Shown here in pieces: positions 34,946 through 43,491 of a DNA stretch of 64,000 nucleotides. The notes below the pieces were generated by a model that did not search any database, was not told where the DNA came from, and worked only from the letters and a program-made list of their open reading frames with translations. Each line of letters starts with the position of its first letter. Position 1 is the stretch's first letter. The stretch comes from Bacteroidota bacterium (GTDB lineage: Bacteria; Bacteroidota; Bacteroidia; Chitinophagales; BACL12), in NCBI GenBank assembly GCA_016706255.1, contig JADJJZ010000006.1, positions 620,001 to 684,000 of the forward strand, in the 5' to 3' direction. A program made the translations under genes and the position numbers.

Positions 34946-35500
34946 ATGTTATCCAAAATTGTCAAAGCCGGTTCCATTACCAATTTAACAGATGCACGTT
35001 TTTTTTCAGCTTTCGAAGTTGATTTCATCGGATTTTGTTTCGACCCGCAATCAACTTTGTATATTTCACCTCAAAATGCATTAGCCATTAAAGGTTGGAT
35101 TACCGGACCAAAAATAGTTGCAGAATTTGCAAATCAAGACCCTGACAATATTAAAAATATCATCCAGTTTTTTGAACCGGATATTATTGAAATAGATGAA
35201 CAAAATTTAGAAACAATTTTGCCACTCTGTATTTCCTTAAACAAAAAATTAATTGTCCGCACCGAAAGTGTAAAAGAAACAAACGAACATATTTTATTTT
35301 ATTTATCGCCAATATCGCTAGCAGAAAAAATTAAAAATAAATCAAACTACATATTCGACCTCACCGAATCAACAGCAACTACACCGGATATCACAAATTT
35401 ACCTGCCATCCAATTAAAAGGCAGTCCTGAACAGGAAGTAGGCATAAAATCATTTGACAACATAGCACACATTTTAGAAAGTATTGAAATTGCTAATTAA
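34946..35500 (+). CDS. TrpF-like (phosphoribosylanthranilate isomerase fold) protein, probably inactive
   Basis: 184 residues from the ATG at 34946; a GTG at 34919 is also in frame. The N-terminus VKAGSITNLTDARFFSAF aligns with the KICGITN start of TrpF but has Ala where the catalytic Cys should be. The next strand DFIGFCFDPQSTLYISPQNA matches the GFIFxxxSPRYVSPEQA segment. The general-acid Asp strand is replaced by ILFYLSPISL, and the end ITNLPAIQLKGSPEQEVGIK keeps the phosphate-loop order. No other trp gene is near. Likely a divergent, non-catalytic or re-purposed paralogue. Confidence 0.7.
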   Translation: MLSKIVKAGSITNLTDARFFSAFEVDFIGFCFDPQSTLYISPQNALAIKGWITGPKIVAEFANQDPDNIKNIIQFFEPDIIEIDEQNLETILPLCISLNKKLIVRTESVKETNEHILFYLSPISLAEKIKNKSNYIFDLTESTATTPDITNLPAIQLKGSPEQEVGIKSFDNIAHILESIEIAN

Positions 35501-36134
35501 TGTACCAATGTGAAAATGTACCGATGTACCAATGGAACAGCCGATTTTGAGTGAGATTTTCATACTTAGAATTAATTAACCCACGTTGCAGAAACAACAC
35601 AAACAACAAAGCAAACCAATAAAATAAAACACATCAAACTTCGCGCCCTTTGCCCTTCGCGTTCTTAGCGAGAAAACACTAAAAATATTAAAAGATTTTA
35701 CGCGAAACCTCTCCCAAACACCACTGGCGCCCTTTGCCCTTCGCGTTCTTAGGAGAACCTACTACAAAAATATTATAAAATTTTTCACGCAACCTCTACC
35801 TTCTTAGCGAGAAAACATACTACAAAAATATTATAAAGAAAATTTTTACGCGCAAAAAAACCTCTACCGAAAAACACATCCATCTTAGCGCCCTTTGCCC
35901 TTCGCGTTCTTAGCGAGAAAACATACTACAAAAATATTATAAAGAAAATTTTTACACGAAAAAAACATCTACCGAAATACACATCTCCCTTAGCGTGCTT
36001 TGCGCGAAAAAAGCCTTCAAAAAAAATACACACACAAAACACATCACCCTTCGCGCCCTTTGCCCTTCGCGTGCTTTACGCGAAACCCACATCCACAAAA
36101 CACCAATTCGCAATACTCCGCGTGAACCCCACAC
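35501..36134. repeat. Composite repeats: CAGCCG/TGTACCAATG module then a family A array
   Basis: 35505-35570 carries iterated TGTACCAATG words followed by GGAACAGCCGATTTTGAG, a module seen again in reverse at 55078-55125. From 35640 to 36090 there are family A units on the opposite strand to the left array; the 12-mer CGCCCTTTGCCC is exact at 35644, 35728, 35889 and 36054. A 49-nt block beginning TTCTTAGCGAGAAAACATAC is exactly repeated at 35801 and 35907 (106 bp apart). No gene is credible; a short reading frame at the right end is repeat-derived. Confidence 0.8.
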
Positions 36135-36818
36135 TTAAATCTGAAAACGAACATATTTAATTGTCTTCCGCTCAGCGAGATGCATTTTTTCGTAGTATGT
36201 TTTTATTTCCAGAAATGGGTGCGGCAGTGGCTTCGAATAAATATCATCATCTGCATATAACAATTTATATCCGCCTTCCTTAACTGTCTCCACTGTAAAT
36301 TCGTACAATGTCGGATCATCAGTTTTTAAATTAATAATTCCGCCGGGCTTTAATATTTTTTTGTAGAAAGAAATAAATCGTTCACTGGTAAGTCGTTTTT
36401 GATCTTTACCTTTTTTTAAATGGGGATCCGGAAAAGTAATCCATATTTCACTTACTTCATCAGGAGCAAAAAATGTTGCGATAATATTAATATCAGTTCT
36501 TAAAAAAAATGCATTTTCGATTTTTTCTTCCAACGCCCTTTTGGCACCGCGATGCATTCGGTTTCCTTTTACATCAACCCCGATGTAGTTATTATTTTTA
36601 TCAGCAGCCGCCATCTCGCAAGTATATTCACCTTTCCCACATGCCAATTCCAAAATGATCGGATTATCATTTTTAAAAATTTCGGAATTCCATTTTCCCT
36701 TAGGATCAACCTCTACCTTTTCGTGATTAACCACTACGGGCTTCAAAAAATTAAAATTTTGTAATACATTACTAAATGTATCCAGCTCCGCAAACCGTTG
36801 TAACTTACTTTTTCTCAC
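36135..36818 (-). CDS. trmB: tRNA (guanine-N7-)-methyltransferase
   Basis: 227 residues. SAM-binding motif I is ILELACGKGEYTCEMA, and YIGVDVKGNRMHRGAKRA follows. The family signature EIWITFPDPHLKKGKDQKRL and the late motif YSKPLPHPFLEIKTYYE are present. TrmB makes m7G46 in the variable loop of many tRNAs. The start MRKSKLQRFAELDTFSNV matches Bacteroidota members. The gene is bracketed by family A arrays on both sides (35640-36090 and 36981-37560), both in the same orientation. Confidence 0.95.
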   Translation of the reverse strand: MRKSKLQRFAELDTFSNVLQNFNFLKPVVVNHEKVEVDPKGKWNSEIFKNDNPIILELACGKGEYTCEMAAADKNNNYIGVDVKGNRMHRGAKRALEEKIENAFFLRTDINIIATFFAPDEVSEIWITFPDPHLKKGKDQKRLTSERFISFYKKILKPGGIINLKTDDPTLYEFTVETVKEGGYKLLYADDDIYSKPLPHPFLEIKTYYEKMHLAERKTIKYVRFQI

Positions 36819-36840
36819 CGCTATTACCTTTTTGAGCCCA

Positions 36841-36848
36841 CAAAGGTA
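36841..36848 (-). promoter_or_regulatory. -7 box of trmB
   Basis: Minus strand TACCTTTG, an exact box 22 nt before the trmB ATG. Confidence 0.55.
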
Positions 36849-37574
36849 TTAAATCAATAATCACAAAATTCCTCTCTCCCAAAACCAACTCCTGACCATC
36901 TCCAACCAAATACAACTATCCTACCATACACAACCTAAACCCAACACACACAAACAACCAAACACTACCACCACATCACTCCTTCGCGCCCTTTGCCCTT
37001 CGCGTCCTTAGCGCGAAACCCACATCCATCTTCGCGTGAAACCCACATCCAGATGGTGTGAAACCCACATCCACCTATCCAAAAAAAACATCCCCCCTTC
37101 GCGCCCTTTGCCCTTCGCGTCCTTAGCGAGAAACCCACATCCACCTTCGCGTGAAACCCACATCCAGATGGTGTGAAACCCACATCCACCTATCCAAAAA
37201 AAACATCCACCCTTCGCGCCCTTTGCCCTTAGCGTCCTTAGCGAGAAACCCTCATCCACCTTCGCGTGAAACCCACATCCAGATGGTGTGAAACCCACAT
37301 CCACCTATCCAAAAAAAACATCCACCCTTCGCGCCCTTTGCCCTTCGCGTCCTTAGCGCGAAACCCACATCCACCTTCGCGTGAAACCCACATCCAGATG
37401 GTGTGAAACCCACATCCACCTAACCAAAAAAAACATCCACCCTTCGCGCCCTTTGCCCTTCGCGTTCTTCGCGAGAAACCCACATCCACCTTCGCGAGAA
37501 ACCCACATCCACCTTGCGAGAAACACATCCATCCAGCGCGAACCAAAACATCTCTCCTTCGCGTGCTTCACCTT

Positions 37575-37610
37575 TATATTTGCGTAACTCTAACAAACTT
37601 CCTACATTTC
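37575..37610 (+). promoter_or_regulatory. Candidate -7 boxes of the amino-acid permease
   Basis: TATATTTG (37575-37582, exact, 44 nt before the ATG) and TACATTTC (37603-37610, one mismatch, 16 nt before it). The first lies directly at the end of the tandem repeat. Confidence 0.4.
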
Positions 37611-37626
37611 GGCTTCAACCATTACT

Positions 37627-39297
37627 ATGAATAGCTTATTCAGAAAAAAATCCATTTCCAGCGTCATGAAAAACGCGGATGTCGCTGATGACATCAATCA
37701 CAGCTCCGGTTTGCACCGAACCCTCACTGTCCGCGACCTCACATTTTTCGGCATTGCCGCCATAATCGGCGCCGGCAGTTTTAGTTCAATGGGAAGCGCC
37801 TGTGCAAGCGGCGGACCTGCCGTTATTTTCCTGTTTATTTTATGTGGTATCGCCTGCGGATTTACTGCAATGTGTTACGCAGAATTTGCATCCCGTATCC
37901 CTGTAGCCGGAAGTGCTTATACCTATGCCTACACATCATTCGGTGAAATTATTGCCTGGATTATTGGTTGGGCACTGTTAATGGAATATTCTATCGGTAA
38001 TATATATGTAGCCTTCGCTTGGAGCGATTATTTCGAAAATCTGCTCAACAGTATGCATATTCATCTCCCGGCATGGACCACCCAAAATTATCGGTCAGCA
38101 CATGCTGAATTAGGTGATGCCTGGAACTCATCACCAATTATCGGTGGTTTACATATCATTTTCGATTTACCTGCGCTGCTTATTAATTTCCTTATTACAT
38201 GGTTAGTATATGTTGGTGTGAAAGAAAGTCGCAATATCAGCAACGTCATGGTAATGATAAAATTATCTATTATCGTTTTAGTAATTATAGTTGGTATTTT
38301 TTATCTCGATATAGATAATTGGACACCAATAAATGATGAAGGCAAACACAGTTTTATGCCGAACGGATTCAGCGGAGTAATGTCAGGGGTTGCTGCTGTA
38401 TTTTTTGCCTACATTGGTTTTGATGCAGTAAGTACAATGGCTGAAGAAAGTAAAAATCCGCAACGCGATTTACCTAAAGGTATGATTTACTCGCTGGTAA
38501 TTTGTACGGTAATTTATATTATTCTTTCCCTCATTTTAACCGGTATGGCTTATTATAAAGACCTCGCAGTTGGTGATCCACTTGCAGAAGTTTTTAGGTT
38601 AAATAATGTTGGTTGGATGGAAACACTTATTTCTATTTGTGCTGTTGCAGCCATGACGAGCGTAATTTTAGTTTTTCAAATGGGGCAGCCGCGTATCTGG
38701 ATGAGCATGAGCCGCGACGGGTTAATTCCAAAAAAATTCCAAAAAATACATCCGAAATATAAAACACCATCTTTCGCAACAATCGTGACCGGTTTGGTAG
38801 TTGGGATACCAATATTATTTACAGATGAAACTTTTGTACTCGACTTCACCAGTATAGCAACGCTATTTGCTTTTGTATTAGTTTGTGGGGGGATATTATT
38901 AATTCCTAAAAGGGAAAAAGAAGCTGGTAAATTTCATTTGCCTTATGTAAATGCAAAATTTATTTACCCGGCAACTATTTTCGGGGCAATAGTAATTCTG
39001 ATGTTAGCTGCAAAAAATTACTTCCCTGACCTGATGAATGTAAATTTTTCGTCAGAAGATGCTACCTACAAAATTTCAACCCTCATTTTTTGGGGTGTTT
39101 GTCTGGTATTATCCTATTTTGCTTATAAACGCGACTGGTCATTAATACCATTACTGGGGGTAACCACTTGCAGTTATCTGTTAACCGGTATGACCGCCAA
39201 AAACTGGCTTTGGTTTTTTATCTGGTTCGGTTTGGGACTAATCGTTTATTTCGCATACAGCCGCAAACACAGCCGTTTGAACACCGAAAAGGCATGA
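37627..39297 (+). CDS. APC-superfamily cationic amino acid permease
   Basis: 556 residues with about 14 membrane helices. The first helix carries the APC motif (LTVRDLTFFGIAAIIGAGSF), and helix 2 has CGIACGFTAMCYAEFASRIP. FAYIGFDAVSTMAEESKNPQ is the diagnostic helix 6/loop signature of the CAT (cationic amino acid transporter) branch. The C-terminal helices include KNWLWFFIWFGLGLIVYFAY. Likely an inner-membrane importer of basic amino acids; exact substrate unproven. It is followed by two peptide transporters, suggesting a nitrogen-nutrition cluster. Confidence 0.9.
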   Translation: MNSLFRKKSISSVMKNADVADDINHSSGLHRTLTVRDLTFFGIAAIIGAGSFSSMGSACASGGPAVIFLFILCGIACGFTAMCYAEFASRIPVAGSAYTYAYTSFGEIIAWIIGWALLMEYSIGNIYVAFAWSDYFENLLNSMHIHLPAWTTQNYRSAHAELGDAWNSSPIIGGLHIIFDLPALLINFLITWLVYVGVKESRNISNVMVMIKLSIIVLVIIVGIFYLDIDNWTPINDEGKHSFMPNGFSGVMSGVAAVFFAYIGFDAVSTMAEESKNPQRDLPKGMIYSLVICTVIYIILSLILTGMAYYKDLAVGDPLAEVFRLNNVGWMETLISICAVAAMTSVILVFQMGQPRIWMSMSRDGLIPKKFQKIHPKYKTPSFATIVTGLVVGIPILFTDETFVLDFTSIATLFAFVLVCGGILLIPKREKEAGKFHLPYVNAKFIYPATIFGAIVILMLAAKNYFPDLMNVNFSSEDATYKISTLIFWGVCLVLSYFAYKRDWSLIPLLGVTTCSYLLTGMTAKNWLWFFIWFGLGLIVYFAYSRKHSRLNTEKA

Positions 39298-39358
39298 TTT
39301 TGGGTTGATGCTAACAAAGTATAACACAAGGCACATTAGGTGCTTTGCAAAACCTTTA

Positions 39359-39366
39359 TATCTTTA
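39359..39366 (+). promoter_or_regulatory. Near-consensus -7 box of the first POT gene
   Basis: TATCTTTA (one mismatch) 22 nt before the ATG at 39389. Confidence 0.4.
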
Positions 39367-39388
39367 AGCACCAAAAAACAGGATAAGC

Positions 39389-41020
39389 ATGAGTCAACCT
39401 TCTTCAACACAACATCCAAAAGGGCTTTATGTGCTCTTTTTTACCGAAATGTGGGAGCGTTTCGGTTACTATTTAATGTTAGGTATTTTTTCCTTGTACA
39501 TGATTGACGCATGGGAAAACGGTGGAATGGGTTTTACCGGACAAAGGAAATCTGATATCTATGGTACCTATATCGGTTTGGTTTACCTCACTCCGTTTAT
39601 TGGCGGTTTACTAGCAGACAGGATTTTAGGATATCGGAGATCAATTTTTATTGGCGGTTCATTAATGGCAGCGGGTTATCTCGGGCTATCTATTCATAAT
39701 GAAACAGCATTTTTTGTCTCACTGTTATTAATCATTTTAGGTAATGGTTTTTTCAAACCAAATATCTCCACTATGGTTGGTAACCTTTATAATGATGACC
39801 GTTATAAAGCAAACAAAGATGCCGGATACAACATTTTTTATATGGGTATAAACGTAGGTGCATTTATTTGCAACTTCGTCGCCGCATTTATGCGCATAAA
39901 CTATGGATGGGGGTTTGCTTTTATAGCTGCAGGTATAGGTATGATATTAGGTTTAATCATTTTTGCTGCTGGCACAAAACATGTTAAAGAAGCAGATGTA
40001 TTAAAGCCTGTTAAACCGGGTGACCTATCTACAGGAAAAATTTTAGGTGCAGTATTATTACCAATGTTTGGATTCGGATTGTTAGGTTATTTTATTAATG
40101 GTATAACCGGTCCTGATAATTTAAATGGAAATATTTTAGGCACTGACACCAATGATGCATTTATTTTTGGTTGTATACCGGTAGTTTTATTTTTCCTGTA
40201 TTTAATGTTTAAATCCGATAAGGAAGATCGTCGCCCGATTGCGGCATTATTAAGTGTATATGCCTGTATTGTGATTTTTTGGGCTGTATTCCATCAAAAT
40301 GGTGATGCTTTAACTGTTTGGGCGGAAGAATATTCACATCGTAAAATGAGCGATGGTGTGGCCAATGTTGCAGAAAATGTTGGTATGGCACAAACAGTAA
40401 ATTATCACCCTTCAGTTGAATATAATGATGAAGAGTTTAGTAATTATCTTGCAGGTTTAGGACATACACGTGATTCATTAACAAATGCCGGTAACGAATC
40501 TGCTGCAAAAGCTGTCAGCGATGAAATTGCTGTACGCTCAGCATCACATCGGTATTTCGAAAATTTACCGGAAGAAAATCGACCGGCTCCCGGTGGTGAT
40601 TTAAAATTAGTATCTACAGAATTATATCAATCTATAAACCCTTTCTGGGTTGTATTATTAACTCCGCTTGTAGTAGGTGTATTCGGATTTTTACGAAAAA
40701 AAGGTAAGGAGCCAACAACACCAACAAAAATTGCAATTGGTTTAGTAATTACTGCTTTAAGCGCATTAGTAATTATGGGATTATCTTTAGTAAGTAAATT
40801 ATCACCACCACGCTTAACAGCTTTAATGATGGGTGGATTTTTCCTTTCAACTTCTGTAGGTAATAAACTTGCAGGTATATTATCCAGTAACTTCGAAGCA
40901 ACCGATAATAAAGGTGGATTTTTCTTCACCAACTTCGTTTTAGTTATGATTGCTGCTGCAATGTTATTTGCTTTATTAAAATGGTTAAATGGAGTTATGA
41001 AAGAAAAGGGAGTAAATTAA
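39389..41020 (+). CDS. POT/PTR2-family peptide:H+ symporter with large internal loop
   Basis: 543 residues. MFS fold with POT signatures: TEMWERFGYYLMLGIF (the ExxER proton-coupling motif in helix 1), GNGFFKPNISTMVGNLYNDD, and AGYNIFYMGINVGAFICNF. It differs from its downstream paralogue by an extra hydrophilic segment of about 80 residues between helices 7 and 8 (from about residue 315, rich in Glu, Asn and Ser). Imports di-/tripeptides using the proton gradient. The second POT gene begins 21 nt after the stop. Confidence 0.92.
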   Translation: MSQPSSTQHPKGLYVLFFTEMWERFGYYLMLGIFSLYMIDAWENGGMGFTGQRKSDIYGTYIGLVYLTPFIGGLLADRILGYRRSIFIGGSLMAAGYLGLSIHNETAFFVSLLLIILGNGFFKPNISTMVGNLYNDDRYKANKDAGYNIFYMGINVGAFICNFVAAFMRINYGWGFAFIAAGIGMILGLIIFAAGTKHVKEADVLKPVKPGDLSTGKILGAVLLPMFGFGLLGYFINGITGPDNLNGNILGTDTNDAFIFGCIPVVLFFLYLMFKSDKEDRRPIAALLSVYACIVIFWAVFHQNGDALTVWAEEYSHRKMSDGVANVAENVGMAQTVNYHPSVEYNDEEFSNYLAGLGHTRDSLTNAGNESAAKAVSDEIAVRSASHRYFENLPEENRPAPGGDLKLVSTELYQSINPFWVVLLTPLVVGVFGFLRKKGKEPTTPTKIAIGLVITALSALVIMGLSLVSKLSPPRLTALMMGGFFLSTSVGNKLAGILSSNFEATDNKGGFFFTNFVLVMIAAAMLFALLKWLNGVMKEKGVN

Positions 41021-41041
41021 TTAAATATTAAAATAATAATT

Positions 41042-42568
41042 ATGAGTGAGCCAATAGATGAAATATTAATTGATAAACACGCTGCTGCTGTAAACCCTGA
41101 ATTAGAAAAAATTCAATCGTTTACCAGTAAATACCCTAAACAATTATGGTATTTATTTACAGTGGAAATGTGGGAGCGTTTTTGTTTTTACGGAATGCGC
41201 GGAATGCTAACGGTTTTTATGGCAAGTCAACTTGGCTTAACCGATAAAGCTGCCAACTTGCAATACGGCGCAATTCAGGCATTTGTTTATGCATTTACTT
41301 TTATTGGCGGTTTGTTTGCCGACAAAATTCTTGGATTTAGGAAATCATTATTTTGGGGTGCTTTAATGATGATTGCCGGCGGATTTATTATTGCCGCTGC
41401 ACCGGAAGATTTATTTTATATCGGTATTTGTTTTTCCATTATCGGTACCGGTTTCTTTAAGCCAAATATTTCTACCATGGTGGGTCAGTTGTATAAAGAT
41501 GGAGACCCGCGTCGTGATGCCGGATTTAGTTTATTTTATTCGGGAATTAACTTAGGGGCTTTCCTGGGTGGTATCATTATGGTTTGGGTTGGTTTACATC
41601 AATCATGGAGTATGGCTTTCGCTTTAGTTGGTGTGGCTATGTCTATAAGTATTATTATTTTCTGGTTTACTCAAAAATCGTTAGGGCCAATCGGACTTTC
41701 TCCGCTTAGTATTAAAATGCCTGCATCAAAACGCAGAATAATGGAGGTGGCAACCTATATCGGCTCATTGATTGCTATTCCAATCATTTTAATTTTAGTA
41801 AAAAATAGTAACTATACCGATATGGTAATGTATATCGTTGGACCGGTTGCATTATTGTATGTATTAATTGAAATGAGAAAATATGATGCTGTTGCAAGAA
41901 AAAAATTAACAGCAGCCTTGATATTTATTGTTTTTTCAATTTTCTTCTGGGCATTTTTCGAACAAAGTGGCGGTTCATTAGCATTGTTTGCTTATAATAA
42001 TTTGCATAATACTTTGTTTGGCGTAACCATAGATCCTAACGTAGTAAATAATTCAGCGAATTCACTTTTCGTAATCATTTTTGCACCACTACTTGGTTTG
42101 GTTTGGATTGCAATGGCGAAACGTAAAAAAGAACCTAATTCAGGTGTTAAATTCGGATTGGGCTTTTTATTATTGGCGGCAGCATTTTACATTTTTTATT
42201 ACACCATTAATTTTGCAAACGAAGCCGGATTAACTTCACTCGAAATATTTACATTAGGTTATTTTGTAATCACATTTGGTGAGTTGTGTTTATCGCCAAT
42301 CGGATTATCGTTAATGACAAAATTATCACCGCAACCAATGCAGGGATTAATGATGGGGATGTGGTTTTTAGCCAGTGCTTATGGCCAGTACGCTGCAGGG
42401 TTGTTAGGCGCAGGTATGAGTGTTGCAAGTGAAGAAGCAACAGCTTATGAAAAACTGGTTTCATATACCAACGGATATGAACAACTTGCAATTTATGCGC
42501 TCGTTGCAGGTGTTGCATTATTGCTGCTTTCACCTGTAATTAAACGCTTAATGGGCTCAACAAGATAA
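41042..42568 (+). CDS. POT/PTR2-family peptide:H+ symporter (second copy)
   Basis: 508 residues. Same signatures as its neighbour: VEMWERFCFYGMRGMLTVFM, GTGFFKPNISTMVGQLYKDG, AGFSLFYSGINLGAFLGG, and the late SPIGLSLMTKLSPQPMQGLM. It lacks the extra loop. The divergence between the two suggests an old duplication with different peptide preference. Co-transcribed with the preceding gene (21-nt gap). Confidence 0.92.
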   Translation: MSEPIDEILIDKHAAAVNPELEKIQSFTSKYPKQLWYLFTVEMWERFCFYGMRGMLTVFMASQLGLTDKAANLQYGAIQAFVYAFTFIGGLFADKILGFRKSLFWGALMMIAGGFIIAAAPEDLFYIGICFSIIGTGFFKPNISTMVGQLYKDGDPRRDAGFSLFYSGINLGAFLGGIIMVWVGLHQSWSMAFALVGVAMSISIIIFWFTQKSLGPIGLSPLSIKMPASKRRIMEVATYIGSLIAIPIILILVKNSNYTDMVMYIVGPVALLYVLIEMRKYDAVARKKLTAALIFIVFSIFFWAFFEQSGGSLALFAYNNLHNTLFGVTIDPNVVNNSANSLFVIIFAPLLGLVWIAMAKRKKEPNSGVKFGLGFLLLAAAFYIFYYTINFANEAGLTSLEIFTLGYFVITFGELCLSPIGLSLMTKLSPQPMQGLMMGMWFLASAYGQYAAGLLGAGMSVASEEATAYEKLVSYTNGYEQLAIYALVAGVALLLLSPVIKRLMGSTR

Positions 42569-42581
42569 ATTCAGAAATTGC

Positions 42582-42597
42582 CGTAACAATTGTTACG
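42582..42597. promoter_or_regulatory. 16-bp perfect palindrome, candidate Crp/Fnr-type operator
   Basis: CGTAACAATTGTTACG is a perfect inverted repeat, 14 nt after the POT stop and with no U-tract, so it is not a terminator. A TATTTTTA -7-like box at 42619-42626 would put transcription near 42632, about 42 bp from the palindrome centre, the usual spot for an activator of the Crp/Fnr family. Confidence 0.45.
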
Positions 42598-42658
42598 CAA
42601 CCTAAACATTATAAATCCTATTTTTACACCGTCTCAGCTCACCTGGGGCGGTTTTTTT

Positions 42659-43462
42659 ATGGAAATATTCGGATACTTTGCTGCTTTATTGGTTGGCCTC
42701 ACGCTCGGTTTAATGGGTGCGGGGGGAAGTATTTTAACAGTTCCTATTTTAGTTTATCTCTTTAAAATTGACGCAGAACTCAGTACTGCATATTCGTTAT
42801 TTATAGTTGGAATTACAGCTCTGATTGGTGCCCTGCCGAATATGAAAAGAAACACCATTAATTATAAGGCAGCCATTATATTTTTTATCCCCAGTCTGAG
42901 CGCAGTGTATTTTACCAGAACCGTAATTCTGAAAGCAATTCCCGAAATAATTTTTACAATTGGTGATCTGGTGGTTACAAAAGATGTGGCTTTGTTATTA
43001 CTATTTGCTATCGTAATGATAATTGCTGCCACAACAATGATTAGAAGGCGTAAAACCGATGATGCTAAACTAAACACCGATTATAAAATTAATATCCCAA
43101 TGATGGTCATCCTCGGATTGGCCGTTGGTTTGCTTACCGGTTTGATTGGTGCTGGCGGCGGATTTCTTATTATACCGGCATTGGTAGTATTTGCACGATT
43201 GCCTATGAAAACGGCAATTGGCACTTCCCTGCTCATAATTGCCATAAATTCAATGGTTGGTTTTATTGGAGATGTTGAAGCCAGACCGTTTATAGATGTT
43301 CAGTTTATGCTGATATTTTCAGCAATTACCATAGTGGGCATACTTTTTGGCTCATGGTTGAGTAATTTTGTTCAGGGAGCCAAATTAAAAGGTGCCTTTG
43401 GATGGTTCGTTTTGGGAATGGGAATTCTTATTATTATGGAGGAATTATTTCTCGAATTATAA
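42659..43462 (+). CDS. TauE/SafE-family sulfite/anion exporter
   Basis: 267 residues from the ATG at 42659 (MEIFGYFAALLVGLTLGLMG); an upstream frame from 42590 would extend over the palindrome. About eight membrane helices in two halves, each opening with the family's glycine-rich signature: GLMGAGGSILTVPILVYLF and GLIGAGGGFLIIPALVVFA. Members export sulfite, sulfoacetate or related sulfur anions. The rhodanese gene follows, which fits a sulfur-handling role. Confidence 0.9.
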   Translation: MEIFGYFAALLVGLTLGLMGAGGSILTVPILVYLFKIDAELSTAYSLFIVGITALIGALPNMKRNTINYKAAIIFFIPSLSAVYFTRTVILKAIPEIIFTIGDLVVTKDVALLLLFAIVMIIAATTMIRRRKTDDAKLNTDYKINIPMMVILGLAVGLLTGLIGAGGGFLIIPALVVFARLPMKTAIGTSLLIIAINSMVGFIGDVEARPFIDVQFMLIFSAITIVGILFGSWLSNFVQGAKLKGAFGWFVLGMGILIIMEELFLEL

Positions 43463-43491
43463 TGTTATAACAAGTGATTTATCGGATAAAA

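Larger units (their letters stand above)
36819..37626. repeat. 115-bp tandem repeat (minisatellite) of family A units
   Basis: Units start with CCTTCGCGCC at 36981, 37096, 37211, 37326 and 37441, a period of exactly 115 bp; four are complete and the fifth decays after about 60 bp. Each unit carries CGCCCTTTGCCC and, in units 1 and 4, the perfect hairpin TTCGCG-N7-CGCGAA, then three copies of GAAACCCACATCCA and an A8 run. 115 is not a multiple of three, so the Gly/Val/Trp-rich frames on the minus strand rotate between copies and are not genes. The left 120 bp is A/C-rich and holds the trmB box at 36841; the right end holds possible -7 boxes for the permease. Confidence 0.93.

Noticed and set aside
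36981..37560. CRISPR array
   Set aside because: Repeats are contiguous 115-bp units with no unique spacers and no cas genes nearby.
36965..37571. Overlapping 72-102-residue frames rich in Gly, Val and Trp on the minus strand
   Set aside because: They are the 115-bp repeat read in successive frames; the period is not a multiple of three, so no reading frame is preserved.
42582..42597. Palindrome as intrinsic terminator of the second POT gene
   Set aside because: No U-tract follows it and it is only half G/C; operator is the better reading.
42629..42657. ACCG...CGGT followed by T-run before the TauE gene, as a terminator
   Set aside because: Only a 4-bp stem with an 18-nt loop; the T-run runs straight into the ATG.
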